A stretch of DNA of 20,803 bases from DUUS01 sp964416365 (GCA_964416365.1 CAYQDO010000016.1:1-20803), one strand, 5' to 3'; numbered from the stretch's first letter, positions 1 to 7,411 are shown. Program-made: numbers and translations. Notes: generated by a model not told the origin, from the letters alone.

Positions 1-36
1 AGCTAGGGTTTCAATAAATTCTTTTTTAGTGTCCAC
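1..36 (-). CDS. possible 5' end of a truncated gene, HU-like start
   Basis: A minus-strand frame opens with GTG at 36-34 just after the dnaI stop and runs off the left edge, reading VDTKKEFIETLA. That loosely resembles the start of HU-family DNA-binding proteins. No good ribosome binding site precedes the GTG, the frame has a TGA at 54-52, and an alternative ATG at 55-53 reads only nine codons before TAA. Twelve residues cannot identify a gene, so this is a weak call. Confidence 0.2.
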   Translation of the reverse strand, partial: MDTKKEFIETLA

Positions 37-57
37 TTTTTGTTGACTTATTCATGA

Positions 58-975
58 TTATTTTCTTCGATTCTCACTTATTAATTCTTCAGCAGAAGTT
101 AATTGTTTTATTCTTTCAATGATTCTCCTTGCTTTTATTTGTTCTTCACCAGATTTATTGATAATAAAATGATTTTCTAGTTCTTTAATGGTTAAGTTAC
201 TAGTAAAGAAAGTTGGTAATTTATTATCCATACGATATTGAAGAATAGTACCTAAAATTTCATCTCGATTCCAAGCGGTTACCGTTTCAGCACCAATATC
301 ATCTAAAAGTAATAAATCCGCTTTTTTAATTTCATTAATCCGAACACTAAAATTATTATCTTCAAAAGATTCTTTTAAACTTCTTAAAAGTTCTGGATAA
401 TAAATAATAATTACATTATTTTTTTCTTTAGATAATTCATTTAATAAAGCGCTTATTAAATAAGTTTTACCTGAGCCAAAAGACCCGTGGATGTATAATC
501 CTTTTAAATGTCTATCTTTTTGATATTCATCATAAAATTTCTTTAACCATTTAATTATTTTAACTCTTTTAGCATCATTTACATCGATATCAGACATTTT
601 AGCTTTTTTAATCTCAAAAGGCATCTCATAAAATTCTGTTCTGATATCTTCTCTATCTTTATATTCTTTCTTTTTATATTTGCAGGCTACATAATTAAAT
701 TCTAATTTTTCCTCTTTTAAAGTCGGATAATAGACAAACCCTGTAACTTTGTTTTTACATTCATAAATACTTTTACATTTTGAACAACTCTTTAATTCTG
801 CAACAGTTTCTTCTAATTTAGAAGTATAGTGAATTGCAATATCATCTTTAATTTTTAAAGTATTGATTAATTTTTTAAAATCCTCATTCTTGATTGCGGT
901 AGCATAAGCACTTTTTAAAGCATACTTTAAATCTTTTTTCTCATATACTTTGGTTTCTTCTCTAAGTTTTAACAT
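58..975 (-). CDS. dnaI: primosomal protein DnaI, helicase loader
   Basis: AAA+ ATPase that in Bacillota loads the replicative helicase (DnaC) onto DNA with DnaB and DnaD. At 305 residues it has normal family length. The N-terminal region has four cysteines (C64, C67, C73, C98) spaced like the zinc-binding helicase-interaction domain of DnaI. The ATPase half shows Walker A GSFGSGKT (164-171), Walker B LLLLDDIGAE (221-230), a TSN sensor-1 motif (258-260) and a late RRIIERIK segment typical of an arginine-finger region. The ATG is preceded by AGGAGG, and the dnaB stop codon TAG runs directly into that site, so the two genes are probably translationally coupled. The dnaB-dnaI order is the one found across Bacillota. 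Confidence 0.95.
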   Translation of the reverse strand: MLKLREETKVYEKKDLKYALKSAYATAIKNEDFKKLINTLKIKDDIAIHYTSKLEETVAELKSCSKCKSIYECKNKVTGFVYYPTLKEEKLEFNYVACKYKKKEYKDREDIRTEFYEMPFEIKKAKMSDIDVNDAKRVKIIKWLKKFYDEYQKDRHLKGLYIHGSFGSGKTYLISALLNELSKEKNNVIIIYYPELLRSLKESFEDNNFSVRINEIKKADLLLLDDIGAETVTAWNRDEILGTILQYRMDNKLPTFFTSNLTIKELENHFIINKSGEEQIKARRIIERIKQLTSAEELISENRRK

Positions 976-984
976 GATTACCTC

Positions 985-2262
985 CTATCTAAAATCCTTA
1001 AGTAAATCTTCCATTTCTTCTCTTTCATTTTGAGAAAGCTGATTAATTTGATTTATAGCATTAAACCAAACAGGAAGAGGCTTTTCTACTTTATCAGAGA
1101 AATTTTTTCTATTTTTCTTATGTTCTTTTTCGGCTATAGCCATCGCATCAGATACAGTTTTAATTCCTAGTCTGACCCATTGACCAGCTATGGTTTCAAT
1201 AAAAGCTTTATTTAATTTATTATTGTTAATTCTTAATACATAATCAATTAAAACATTAATAACTGCAGGAGGAATATTTAATTCTACCGCTAAATATTCT
1301 AATAATTTTAAATCTCTAGATGTGGGATTGACATTCTTATATTTTCCTTTAAGAAAATCATATGGGGTAGTATTTTCGAAAATATACATTATTTTACCAC
1401 GATTAGATAAGTCGCCTTCTGGAGTTTTTAAATGTTCTGGTTGAGTACGATAAATTAAAGTTGGTAATGCTCCATTATTGTTATATTCGAAATATTTTCT
1501 GGTTTCTTTAATTAATAAATCTTTATTAATTAGACCTTTTTCATCAATCGCAAGACGAAGCAAATCACTCATTTTTAAAGTATCTAAATTATAAACAAAA
1601 GCAAGATTATTAATTAGCTCTCTAGACTTTTTTGAAAAAGCCTTAATATTTAAAATTTTATTAGGAATACTAGAAATTAGTAAATCAAAATCGATTAAAG
1701 AAGATATATTAATTTCACCAACTTCTTTCTTTTGAATGTCACTATTATTAAATCCGGTTTTGGGAATACTTTTAAAGGTTTGTTCTATTGTATAACTTAT
1801 ATCATCATAATTCATATAATTGAAAATAGGTTTTTTATACAAATTTAAAAGTGATTCATATTCAGTTGAACCAATATTATTATATAAAACTATGTTTAAT
1901 ATAGGATGATTAAAAAATTCATATGCAGATAGTGGTGAATAAAGTTCATATATATATTGATTGATGTTATTACCTGATTTATATAAAGTCTTTAAAAGCC
2001 CGACTGCTTCCAGGCTTTTTCTAGCTTCTTTAATGTCATCTAAACCAGTTTTTAGTAATGTCATTAAGTGATGATGAGTAAAATCTTTGCTCATTAGTTC
2101 TCTTTTATCTAAATCACTCCATAGTGTTAAATAAAGACTAGTTGCTGTTGAACCAATTATCGGTTCATATAAATTAATGATATTTTTGCGATCTATTTCG
2201 GTTAGAACGGTCTTATTGATTACAATATATGTATCAGCTGGTAATAAACTTATACTTTTCAT
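985..2262 (-). CDS. dnaB: replication initiation / membrane attachment protein DnaB (DnaD domains)
   Basis: Bacillota primosome protein that acts after DnaA and DnaD to recruit DnaI and the replicative helicase; it is unrelated to E. coli DnaB helicase. The start at 2262 (MKSISLLPADTY) is chosen because AAAGAGGTG lies just upstream. A longer in-frame start at 2328 would place the leader inside the rnj terminator and the promoter. The 425-residue product has an N-terminal winged-helix-like region (about residues 1-120) and a C-terminal DnaB2/DnaD domain with the FIETIAGQW segment matching the family YxxxIxxxW signature. It is transcribed from a promoter at 2283-2311 and followed immediately by dnaI. 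Confidence 0.9.
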   Translation of the reverse strand: MKSISLLPADTYIVINKTVLTEIDRKNIINLYEPIIGSTATSLYLTLWSDLDKRELMSKDFTHHHLMTLLKTGLDDIKEARKSLEAVGLLKTLYKSGNNINQYIYELYSPLSAYEFFNHPILNIVLYNNIGSTEYESLLNLYKKPIFNYMNYDDISYTIEQTFKSIPKTGFNNSDIQKKEVGEINISSLIDFDLLISSIPNKILNIKAFSKKSRELINNLAFVYNLDTLKMSDLLRLAIDEKGLINKDLLIKETRKYFEYNNNGALPTLIYRTQPEHLKTPEGDLSNRGKIMYIFENTTPYDFLKGKYKNVNPTSRDLKLLEYLAVELNIPPAVINVLIDYVLRINNNKLNKAFIETIAGQWVRLGIKTVSDAMAIAEKEHKKNRKNFSDKVEKPLPVWFNAINQINQLSQNEREEMEDLLKDFR

Positions 2263-2282
2263 CAATAACACCTCTTTAATCA

Positions 2283-2311
2283 ATTGTATAAAAATAAGCT
2301 TTTTATTGCAA
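2283..2311 (-). promoter_or_regulatory. sigma-A type promoter for dnaB-dnaI
   Basis: On the minus strand the -35 TTGCAA (2306-2311) is separated by 17 bases from the -10 TACAAT (2283-2288). It sits directly after the U-tract of the rnj terminator and about 20 bases before the dnaB start. Read by eye, not tested. Confidence 0.6.
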
Positions 2312-2313
2312 GT

Positions 2314-2337
2314 AAAAAAGCTTAGCAAAAGCTAAAC
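2314..2337 (-). terminator. intrinsic terminator after the RNase J-like gene
   Basis: Minus strand: TTAGC-TTTT-GCTAA stem (2331-2335 with 2322-2326), extendable by one wobble and one G-C pair, then six Ts (2314-2319). The stop codon TAG of the RNase J-like gene (2332-2334) is inside the stem. Confidence 0.75.
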
Positions 2338-3966
2338 TTCTTGAATAACAGCAATTATCATAGGTTTGCATTCAGTTTCATTGTAGAAATACTTTGATAA
2401 TCTATCACGAATTTCCGTTTTAATATTATTAAAGTCTACATAATTATTATTAGTATTATTATGAATTACTTCCATAGAAATTCTTTTAATTTCTTCTATC
2501 ATTTCTTTAGAATCTTTAACATAAATGAAACCTCTTGTTACTATTTCCGGACCCATTACAATTTCTTTGGTTCTTTTAGACAATGTAGCACTTATCAGAA
2601 CAATACCATTTTCAGATAGCATTTCCCGATCTTTGATAACTAATTCACCTACATCATCAGTACTTGTTCCATCTATTAAAACATCATCAATAAACATCTT
2701 CTCATTTGCATCAAGTAACTTGCCATCAATAAACGTCATAATTTCACCATTAAGCTTTAATAAAATATCTTCTTTTTTATAACCAAGATTCATAGCTAGA
2801 TTAGCATTTCCCACCATATAACGATACTCAGCTTTTACCGGAATAAAATATTTTGGTTTTAACAAAGAAATCATAATCATTAAATCTTCACTTGAAGCAT
2901 GAAGTAATATCCCTTTATTTTGAGGAATATTGGTAGTTTTGATTCCCATCATCGCTAATTCATTTTCTACTCTAACATAGATTTTTTCATTTTCATCGTA
3001 TCTTGGCTCAGCAAAACAGAAGCTATCTTCACTAGTAAGCTTAATATATTTATCATTACCATTAATTATTTTTTCTATTACCCCATACGGCTTTTCTCTT
3101 TCATCACAAATTAAGAGAATAGCATTGGAATCATTAACATTATTTAAATCTCCTATTAAAGCTTCGTCAACATTCATATAACCTTCTTTAATAGCCACAT
3201 TAATAATGTTTTGCAGTTTTTTACCCATTACCACAATTTTGCGATGAGTGTTTTTAGCAGCATTAATAATTCCTTCAATGGTATATAAATGACTATGCAA
3301 TACTGAGAAAATAATTCTTCCTTCATTTTTATTCATTATTTCTTTAAAGAATGATGACATATGATGAAATGGACTAGTGTGCCCTATTTTCTCAGAAAAT
3401 GATGATTCGCACAGTAAAGCAAGAACTCCTTGCTTACCTACATAAGCGATTTTGCCAAGATCCATTTCATATGAATCTCTCATTGATGGATCAATAATAA
3501 AATCAGCAGTATAACAGATTGCTCCATCGGCAGTATTTATAACATACATAACACTTTCCGGTACAGAATGATTAACATGGATTGGAAAAATACTGTTTTT
3601 TCCAAAACTAATCTTTCTGTGTGGTTTAATCTCAATGATATTTTTTTCTGGTATCCCTTCAAATAATAATTGATGCATAGTATATCTTGTACAGAATATT
3701 TTTATTTCAGGTATAGTTCTTACTAAATCATTTACTCCCCCGTAACTTTCGGGATGAGCATGAGTAATAAATACTCCTTTAATTCTTTTACGATTTTTTT
3801 CTAGATAGCTATAATCAGGAATAATATAATCAATTCCAAACATTGAATCATTAGCAAACTTTAAGCCCGCATCTAGTACAAATATATCTTCATCTATTTC
3901 AACAATATAGGTGTTCTTACCATTTTCGTTAAGCCCACCCATTCCAAAAATTTTAATTTTACTCAT
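2332..3966 (-). CDS. rnj: RNase J family protein, catalytic residues lost (RNase J2-like)
   Basis: Metallo-beta-lactamase/beta-CASP protein of 544 residues, full RNase J length. The N-terminus (GMGGLNENGKNTYIVE, then LDAG and IDYIIPD) and the C-terminal LLKPKYFIPV block are clearly RNase J. The zinc-binding HxHxDH is HAHPES (69-74): both first histidines remain, but Asp is Glu and the next His is Ser. HVSGH is replaced by HASSE (356-360), the His of PVHGEYR by Lys (PVKAEYR, 377-383), and the STGSQGE segment by ICDEREKPYG (286-295). H133 and D155 are kept. In the family, RNase J2 is a weak or structural partner of RNase J1, so this is most likely a non-catalytic subunit, with a J1 expected elsewhere. 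It has its own strong promoter. Confidence 0.9.
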   Translation of the reverse strand: MSKIKIFGMGGLNENGKNTYIVEIDEDIFVLDAGLKFANDSMFGIDYIIPDYSYLEKNRKRIKGVFITHAHPESYGGVNDLVRTIPEIKIFCTRYTMHQLLFEGIPEKNIIEIKPHRKISFGKNSIFPIHVNHSVPESVMYVINTADGAICYTADFIIDPSMRDSYEMDLGKIAYVGKQGVLALLCESSFSEKIGHTSPFHHMSSFFKEIMNKNEGRIIFSVLHSHLYTIEGIINAAKNTHRKIVVMGKKLQNIINVAIKEGYMNVDEALIGDLNNVNDSNAILLICDEREKPYGVIEKIINGNDKYIKLTSEDSFCFAEPRYDENEKIYVRVENELAMMGIKTTNIPQNKGILLHASSEDLMIMISLLKPKYFIPVKAEYRYMVGNANLAMNLGYKKEDILLKLNGEIMTFIDGKLLDANEKMFIDDVLIDGTSTDDVGELVIKDREMLSENGIVLISATLSKRTKEIVMGPEIVTRGFIYVKDSKEMIEEIKRISMEVIHNNTNNNYVDFNNIKTEIRDRLSKYFYNETECKPMIIAVIQEV

Positions 3967-4019
3967 TTTTTTCTTCTCTCTTTTCTATAAATAAATTACA
4001 AAGTTAATTCGGCTAACTC

Positions 4020-4048
4020 ATTATAGCAAAAAGAATAAAGAATTTCAA
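4020..4048 (-). promoter_or_regulatory. strong sigma-A promoter for the RNase J-like gene
   Basis: Minus strand: -35 TTGAAA (4043-4048), 17-base spacer, -10 TATAAT (4020-4025) preceded by TGC, an extended -10. It is the best-matching promoter in the window. The leader to the ATG is about 45 bases. Confidence 0.75.
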
Positions 4049-4051
4049 TTA

Positions 4052-4816
4052 TTATTCACTAATTAAGTCTTTTAGAGAGATTATTTCCAAATCTTGCTTT
4101 CTTATTTCTTGAAAAATTAGATTTAAATTCTCGATACCAGTGTTTTTTCTTACCAAAATAATTGATCCAGTACTAATATTAGATAATAACTGAATGATAT
4201 TAATGCCTGTATCAATAGTCGGAGCTACAATATAATATTTCTTTTCCTTACAATATTCGATATTAGAATAATTTACTAAACATATTTTAGAATTCACTTT
4301 ATTTTTATTAAGTAAGGAATTTAAGTCACTGATATTTTTTGGCGATTCTTCGCCCAAAAGATAATCTCTTTTTTTCTTAAAATCACTTTTTAAAGTACTT
4401 ATTAAGGTATACTTTATATTATTTTCATCAAAATACTCGGTTATTTTAGCATCTTCAACTACCAATGCAACACCCCTTTTACTTGGATTTCCTTTAATGA
4501 TTATCTTATCTAAATTATCTTCCAAAGATATTTCCGGTTTGACATCATCATAAATTAAAAAAGTCTCATTAAATGAACCAAAGTCATCCATTTTTAAAAG
4601 GCTTTTTCTTTTATTTACTTTTTTACCTTTTTTACCTGGAATTATAGTATTGTCTTTAATAGAGGCATTAACAGGATTTACTCCATATTTATTTTCTGCT
4701 TCTTTTATTTGTATCATGATGGGATTTTGATTTTCTAAGTAAATCATTATTTTGTCAGTAAAATAAAAACTTGCAAGCATAAAAATACCTAATAACAAAT
4801 ATTTAATATATTTCAT
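4052..4816 (-). CDS. membrane-anchored protein with degenerate polysaccharide deacetylase-like domain
   Basis: 254 residues with one N-terminal transmembrane segment (about 5-22) and the rest outside the membrane. Residues 40-110 (from KYGVNPVNA to ISLEDNLDKIIIKGNPSKR) look like the extracytoplasmic linker seen before NodB-type domains in related Bacillota. From 113 on, GVALVVEDAK followed by ENNIKYTLIS parallels the deacetylase start ALTFDDGP...NIKATFFV. The end, GSIILVRKNTGIENLNLIF...LEIISLKDLIS (217-253), parallels the deacetylase end GSIILLHD...ALP.II..LK..GY.FVTLSELL. The TFDDGP motif is VVEDAK and the HD of the last motif is RK, and I see no HSxxH zinc motif, so catalysis is unlikely. 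It follows ssb by 47 bases with a GGTGAAGG ribosome binding site and is probably co-transcribed with it. Function unknown. Confidence 0.65.
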   Translation of the reverse strand: MKYIKYLLLGIFMLASFYFTDKIMIYLENQNPIMIQIKEAENKYGVNPVNASIKDNTIIPGKKGKKVNKRKSLLKMDDFGSFNETFLIYDDVKPEISLEDNLDKIIIKGNPSKRGVALVVEDAKITEYFDENNIKYTLISTLKSDFKKKRDYLLGEESPKNISDLNSLLNKNKVNSKICLVNYSNIEYCKEKKYYIVAPTIDTGINIIQLLSNISTGSIILVRKNTGIENLNLIFQEIRKQDLEIISLKDLISE

Positions 4817-4863
4817 ACCTTCACCAATAAAATATTATGATTACAAATCTTTTTTAGACTTTA

Positions 4864-5220
4864 TTATTTTTTACCACTTTTCGGTTTTTCTTCCTCAATT
4901 GGTTTACTACTTAAAAAACTCACTTTTTCTACTACAACTTCAGTTTGATATTTTTTTTCGCCGTTTTCTGCCTCGTAAGATGAAGTTCTGATTTGACCCC
5001 TAATTCCAATCAGATCACCTTTGCGGCAAAACTCAGAGGTACGCGAAGCAATACCATCCCAAAGAACACAACGAATAAAGTCTGTCTCATAAATGCCATC
5101 ACTGTTTTTATAACTTCTTTGCACTGCTAAATTTATGGACATTACTTTTTTACCATTTTCTGTTTCCGTTGTTTCTGGGTCTGCTGTTAATCTGCCAATC
5201 AAATAAACTAAATTATACAT
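4864..5220 (-). CDS. ssb: single-stranded DNA-binding protein, short form
   Basis: OB-fold protein that coats single-stranded DNA in replication, repair and recombination. Start at 5220 (MYNLVYLIGRLTADPE) is chosen because AAAGGAGG lies just before it; an upstream TTG would overlap that site. The 118 residues contain the family blocks LIGRLTADPE, INLAVQRSYK, ETDFIRCVLWD and GDLIGIRGQI. After the OB fold only a short tail remains (KPIEEEKPKSGKK), ending in basic residues rather than the acidic DDDLPF-type tip that recruits partner proteins. This resembles short accessory SSBs, so a second, full-length SSB may exist elsewhere. It is separated from sufB upstream by a strong terminator. Confidence 0.93.
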   Translation of the reverse strand: MYNLVYLIGRLTADPETTETENGKKVMSINLAVQRSYKNSDGIYETDFIRCVLWDGIASRTSEFCRKGDLIGIRGQIRTSSYEAENGEKKYQTEVVVEKVSFLSSKPIEEEKPKSGKK

Positions 5221-5239
5221 TTTTCCTCCTTTCAAAAAA

Positions 5240-5268
5240 GTTTTATCATTTCTTTTTTAAAGTTGCAA
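5240..5268 (-). promoter_or_regulatory. candidate ssb promoter
   Basis: Minus strand: -35 TTGCAA (5263-5268), 17 bases, -10 TAAAAC (5240-5245) with TGA before it as an extended -10. The -10 is weak but the spacing and position, just before AAAGGAGG, fit ssb. Confidence 0.4.
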
Positions 5269-5299
5269 AAGAATAATTTTAAATATTGGATTCAATTGT

Positions 5300-5331
5300 G
5301 GAAAACTTTTTCCGTATTTGTTTTAACAAAT
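5300..5331. repeat. two adjacent short palindromes upstream of ssb
   Basis: GGAAAA-CT-TTTTCC (5300-5313) and ATTTGTT-TT-AACAAAT (5316-5331) lie side by side between the ssb promoter region and the sufB terminator. They may be operator-like sites; neither is followed by a U-tract in the ssb direction. Confidence 0.45.
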
Positions 5332-5363
5332 AAAAAAATTTGAAGTTTTTTCTCTTCAAATTT
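5332..5363 (-). terminator. intrinsic terminator of sufB
   Basis: Minus strand: 10-bp perfect stem AAATTTGAAG / CTTCAAATTT (5354-5363 with 5336-5345), 8-base loop, then more Ts (5332-5335). It lies 18 bases after the sufB stop. Confidence 0.85.
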
Positions 5364-5380
5364 ATAAAGTTTTATAGAAT

Positions 5381-6670
5381 CTAAATATTTTTCAACAATC
5401 TGTTAAGTTCGATAGCATACTCTAATGGTAATTCCTTTTTAAAGTCAGAAATAAAGCCCATAACTAGTAGTTCTTTTGCTGCATTTTCAGATAGTCCTTT
5501 ACTCATTAAATAATAAAGTTTATCTTCGCTGATTTTTGATACAGTAGCTTCGTGTTCTAAAGTACTTCTATCATTTAAAACGATATTTCTAGGAAATGTA
5601 TCACTTTTCGAATACTCATCTAAAAGAATGGTATCACATTTAATAATTGCTTCACTGTTTATTGCCGAACCACTTATTTTGACAGTACCTCGATAGTTAG
5701 CTTCGCCACCACTTGATGCTATACTTTTGGATATAATATTGCTTTTGGTATTTTTACCAAGATGAATCATTTTTGCGCCGGCATCAAGTTTTTGGTTACC
5801 TTTAGCATAAGCGATACTGATTGAACTGGCTTTCGAATTATCTCCTTTTAAAATACAAGATGGATACTTCATGGTAACTTTTGAACCAATATTACCATCA
5901 ATCCATTCCATTTGACCGTTTTCTTCAACAATACTTCTTTTGGTTACCAAATTATAAACATCTTCTGACCAGTTTTGAATGGTCGTATAACGGCATTTAG
6001 CGTTCTTCATAACATATATTTCAACTACTCCGGCATGAAGAGAGTTTTCTGATGTCACTGTAGCGGTACATCCTTCGATATAAGATAATTCTGCTCCTTC
6101 ATCAATAATGATAATTGTTCTTTCAAATTGTCCCATCATGGTTTCATTTATTCTGAAATAACTTTGTAAGGGGCGATCAAGTTTAGCATAAGGGGGAATA
6201 TAAATAAATGATCCTCCACTCCATAAAGCTCCATTTAATGCAGTATATTTATTCTCTGAATATTTAACTAAACTATTAAAATGTTTTTTAAATAAATCCG
6301 GGTATTTTTGCAAGGCTTCATCCGTACTTGAAAAGATTACCCCACTTTGATCCTCTTTCAAATTATGATAGATTACTTCACTTTCAAATTGGTTGCTTAC
6401 TCCAGCTAAATATTTGTTTTCAGCATCTATGACACCTAACTCCTGGAAAGTATCCTTAATATTTTTATCAACATCGTCCCAATTACTTGCTACTTCTCCA
6501 ACTTTTTTATAGTAAGTAATTGAATCAAAATCTATATTTAATTCCGGACCAAAATCAGGTTGACCTAATTCTAAAAACTTTTCAAAAGATTTTAGACGAA
6601 AGTCAGTCATCCATTGGGGTTCTTTTTTTATTTTCGAAATTTCTTTTATTAAATCTTTTGTTAATTCCAT
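5381..6670 (-). CDS. sufB: Fe-S cluster assembly protein SufB
   Basis: Scaffold subunit of the SUF iron-sulfur cluster assembly complex, normally acting with SufC and SufD. The 429 residues are slightly shorter than the usual ~465. Diagnostic segments are EPQWMTDFRLKSFEKF near the N-terminus, ALWSGGSFIYIPP (148-160), IEGCTA (198-203), the conserved cysteine in IIKCDTILLDE (C345), and STLEHEATVSKISEDKLYYL (369-388), which holds the conserved Glu-His pair. A clear ribosome binding site (CAGGTGG) precedes the ATG. The usual sufC, sufD, sufS and sufU genes are not upstream or anywhere in this window, so sufB is transcribed alone, with its own promoter and terminator. Confidence 0.95.
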   Translation of the reverse strand: MELTKDLIKEISKIKKEPQWMTDFRLKSFEKFLELGQPDFGPELNIDFDSITYYKKVGEVASNWDDVDKNIKDTFQELGVIDAENKYLAGVSNQFESEVIYHNLKEDQSGVIFSSTDEALQKYPDLFKKHFNSLVKYSENKYTALNGALWSGGSFIYIPPYAKLDRPLQSYFRINETMMGQFERTIIIIDEGAELSYIEGCTATVTSENSLHAGVVEIYVMKNAKCRYTTIQNWSEDVYNLVTKRSIVEENGQMEWIDGNIGSKVTMKYPSCILKGDNSKASSISIAYAKGNQKLDAGAKMIHLGKNTKSNIISKSIASSGGEANYRGTVKISGSAINSEAIIKCDTILLDEYSKSDTFPRNIVLNDRSTLEHEATVSKISEDKLYYLMSKGLSENAAKELLVMGFISDFKKELPLEYAIELNRLLKNI

Positions 6671-6686
6671 AATCCACCTGAAATTA

Positions 6687-6695
6687 ATTATAGCA
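6687..6695 (-). promoter_or_regulatory. extended -10 promoter of sufB
   Basis: Minus strand TGCTATAAT, 17 bases before the sufB ATG. No good -35 is seen. The promoter's upstream side overlaps an 11-bp imperfect inverted repeat (6695-6718). Confidence 0.6.
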
Positions 6696-6716
6696 GATTT
6701 TTAAAGTTTAAAACAT

Positions 6717-7097
6717 CTATATTTCAGGATTTTCCGATGCTATTAATATATCAGTTCCTTCTTTTAAAGCAACATATAAGACAATAATTGTAGCTATAAC
6801 TACCAAAATACTTGCTCCAACTTCTAATTTAGAATCTGAACCTTTACTTTCCTCATTAAAAAGCTCCGCACCCTTAATATTAATAAATAGAAAACCCAAG
6901 GCTGATATTAAAGCTAATATCCTAGCAACAATGATTAAGTTCTTAGCTTCCACTTCAGTTAAAAATGTTTGCTGTCCACTTAATTTCAAATGATTATTAT
7001 AATTGACAGTCAAAGATAATAACACTGTTAAAATAAATAAACCAGAAAAAATCATCTGGATATCAACTAATTTTAATTCTTCATTTTCATAATTCAT
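6717..7097 (-). CDS. small three-helix membrane protein, unknown function
   Basis: 126 residues that I do not recognise. Three hydrophobic segments are visible at about 14-31, 54-73 and 92-110. The loop between the second and third is charged and acidic (ELFNEESKGSDSKLE), and the C-terminus ends SENPEI. The gene lies between spoVS and sufB, each separated by its own promoter or terminator, so it looks monocistronic. There is no Shine-Dalgarno sequence before the ATG, and a strong promoter ends only five bases upstream, which suggests either a leaderless message or a later start such as Met15. Confidence 0.6.
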   Translation of the reverse strand: MNYENEELKLVDIQMIFSGLFILTVLLSLTVNYNNHLKLSGQQTFLTEVEAKNLIIVARILALISALGFLFINIKGAELFNEESKGSDSKLEVGASILVVIATIIVLYVALKEGTDILIASENPEI

Positions 7098-7102
7098 AAT
7101 AA

Positions 7103-7131
7103 ATTATATGACTTATTTATTACTAAATCAA
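7103..7131 (-). promoter_or_regulatory. promoter for the 126-residue membrane protein
   Basis: Minus strand: -35 TTGATT (7126-7131), 17-base spacer, -10 TATAAT (7103-7108). The -35 adjoins the U-tract of the spoVS terminator. Expected transcription start is within a base or two of the annotated ATG. Confidence 0.6.
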
Positions 7132-7152
7132 AAATAACACCGGTAAAGTGTT
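7131..7152 (-). terminator. terminator of spoVS
   Basis: Minus strand stem AACAC / GTGTT (7148-7152 with 7136-7140) with a seven-base loop, then ATTTTT. The stem touches the spoVS stop codon. The stem is short, so efficiency is uncertain. Confidence 0.55.
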
Positions 7153-7411
7153 ACTTTGATTCTACAATTAATTTAATAGCGGTCTTTTCTACACCATCAA
7201 TTGTAATATCACTAAAAGCTGGAATTACAATGAGATTTTTACCACTTGGAGCTACAAATCCTCTCGCAATTGCTATTGCTTTAATTGCTTGATTTAAGCT
7301 ACCTGCACCGATTGTTTGAATTTCAACAGCACCATCAATTCTAAATACATTAGCTATAGCACCTGCCACTTTACTAGGATTACTCTTGCTCGAAACTTTT
7401 AATATTTCCAT
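7151..7411 (-). CDS. spoVS: stage V sporulation protein S
   Basis: 86-residue Alba-like protein. In Bacillus, SpoVS influences entry into sporulation, septation and coat assembly. The sequence from MEILKVSSKSNPSKVAGAIA through IGAGSLNQAIKAIAIARGFV to the ending IKLIVESK is characteristic and has exact family length. Start 7411 is chosen over one four codons earlier because GGAGG lies seven bases before it. The family is also found in some non-sporulating bacteria, so alone it does not prove sporulation; the CotF-like pair at 17.2-17.6 kb strengthens the case. The 112-base gap upstream shows no convincing sigma-A promoter. Confidence 0.93.
   Translation of the reverse strand: MEILKVSSKSNPSKVAGAIANVFRIDGAVEIQTIGAGSLNQAIKAIAIARGFVAPSGKNLIVIPAFSDITIDGVEKTAIKLIVESK

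Noticed and set aside
26..55. Nine-codon frame (ATG at 55-53 to TAA) after dnaI as a leader peptide
   Set aside because: No ribosome binding site and nothing regulatory visible; too short to support.
2525..2782. 85-codon plus-strand reading frame inside the RNase J-like gene
   Set aside because: It lies antisense within a clear coding gene, has no ribosome binding site and no recognisable product.
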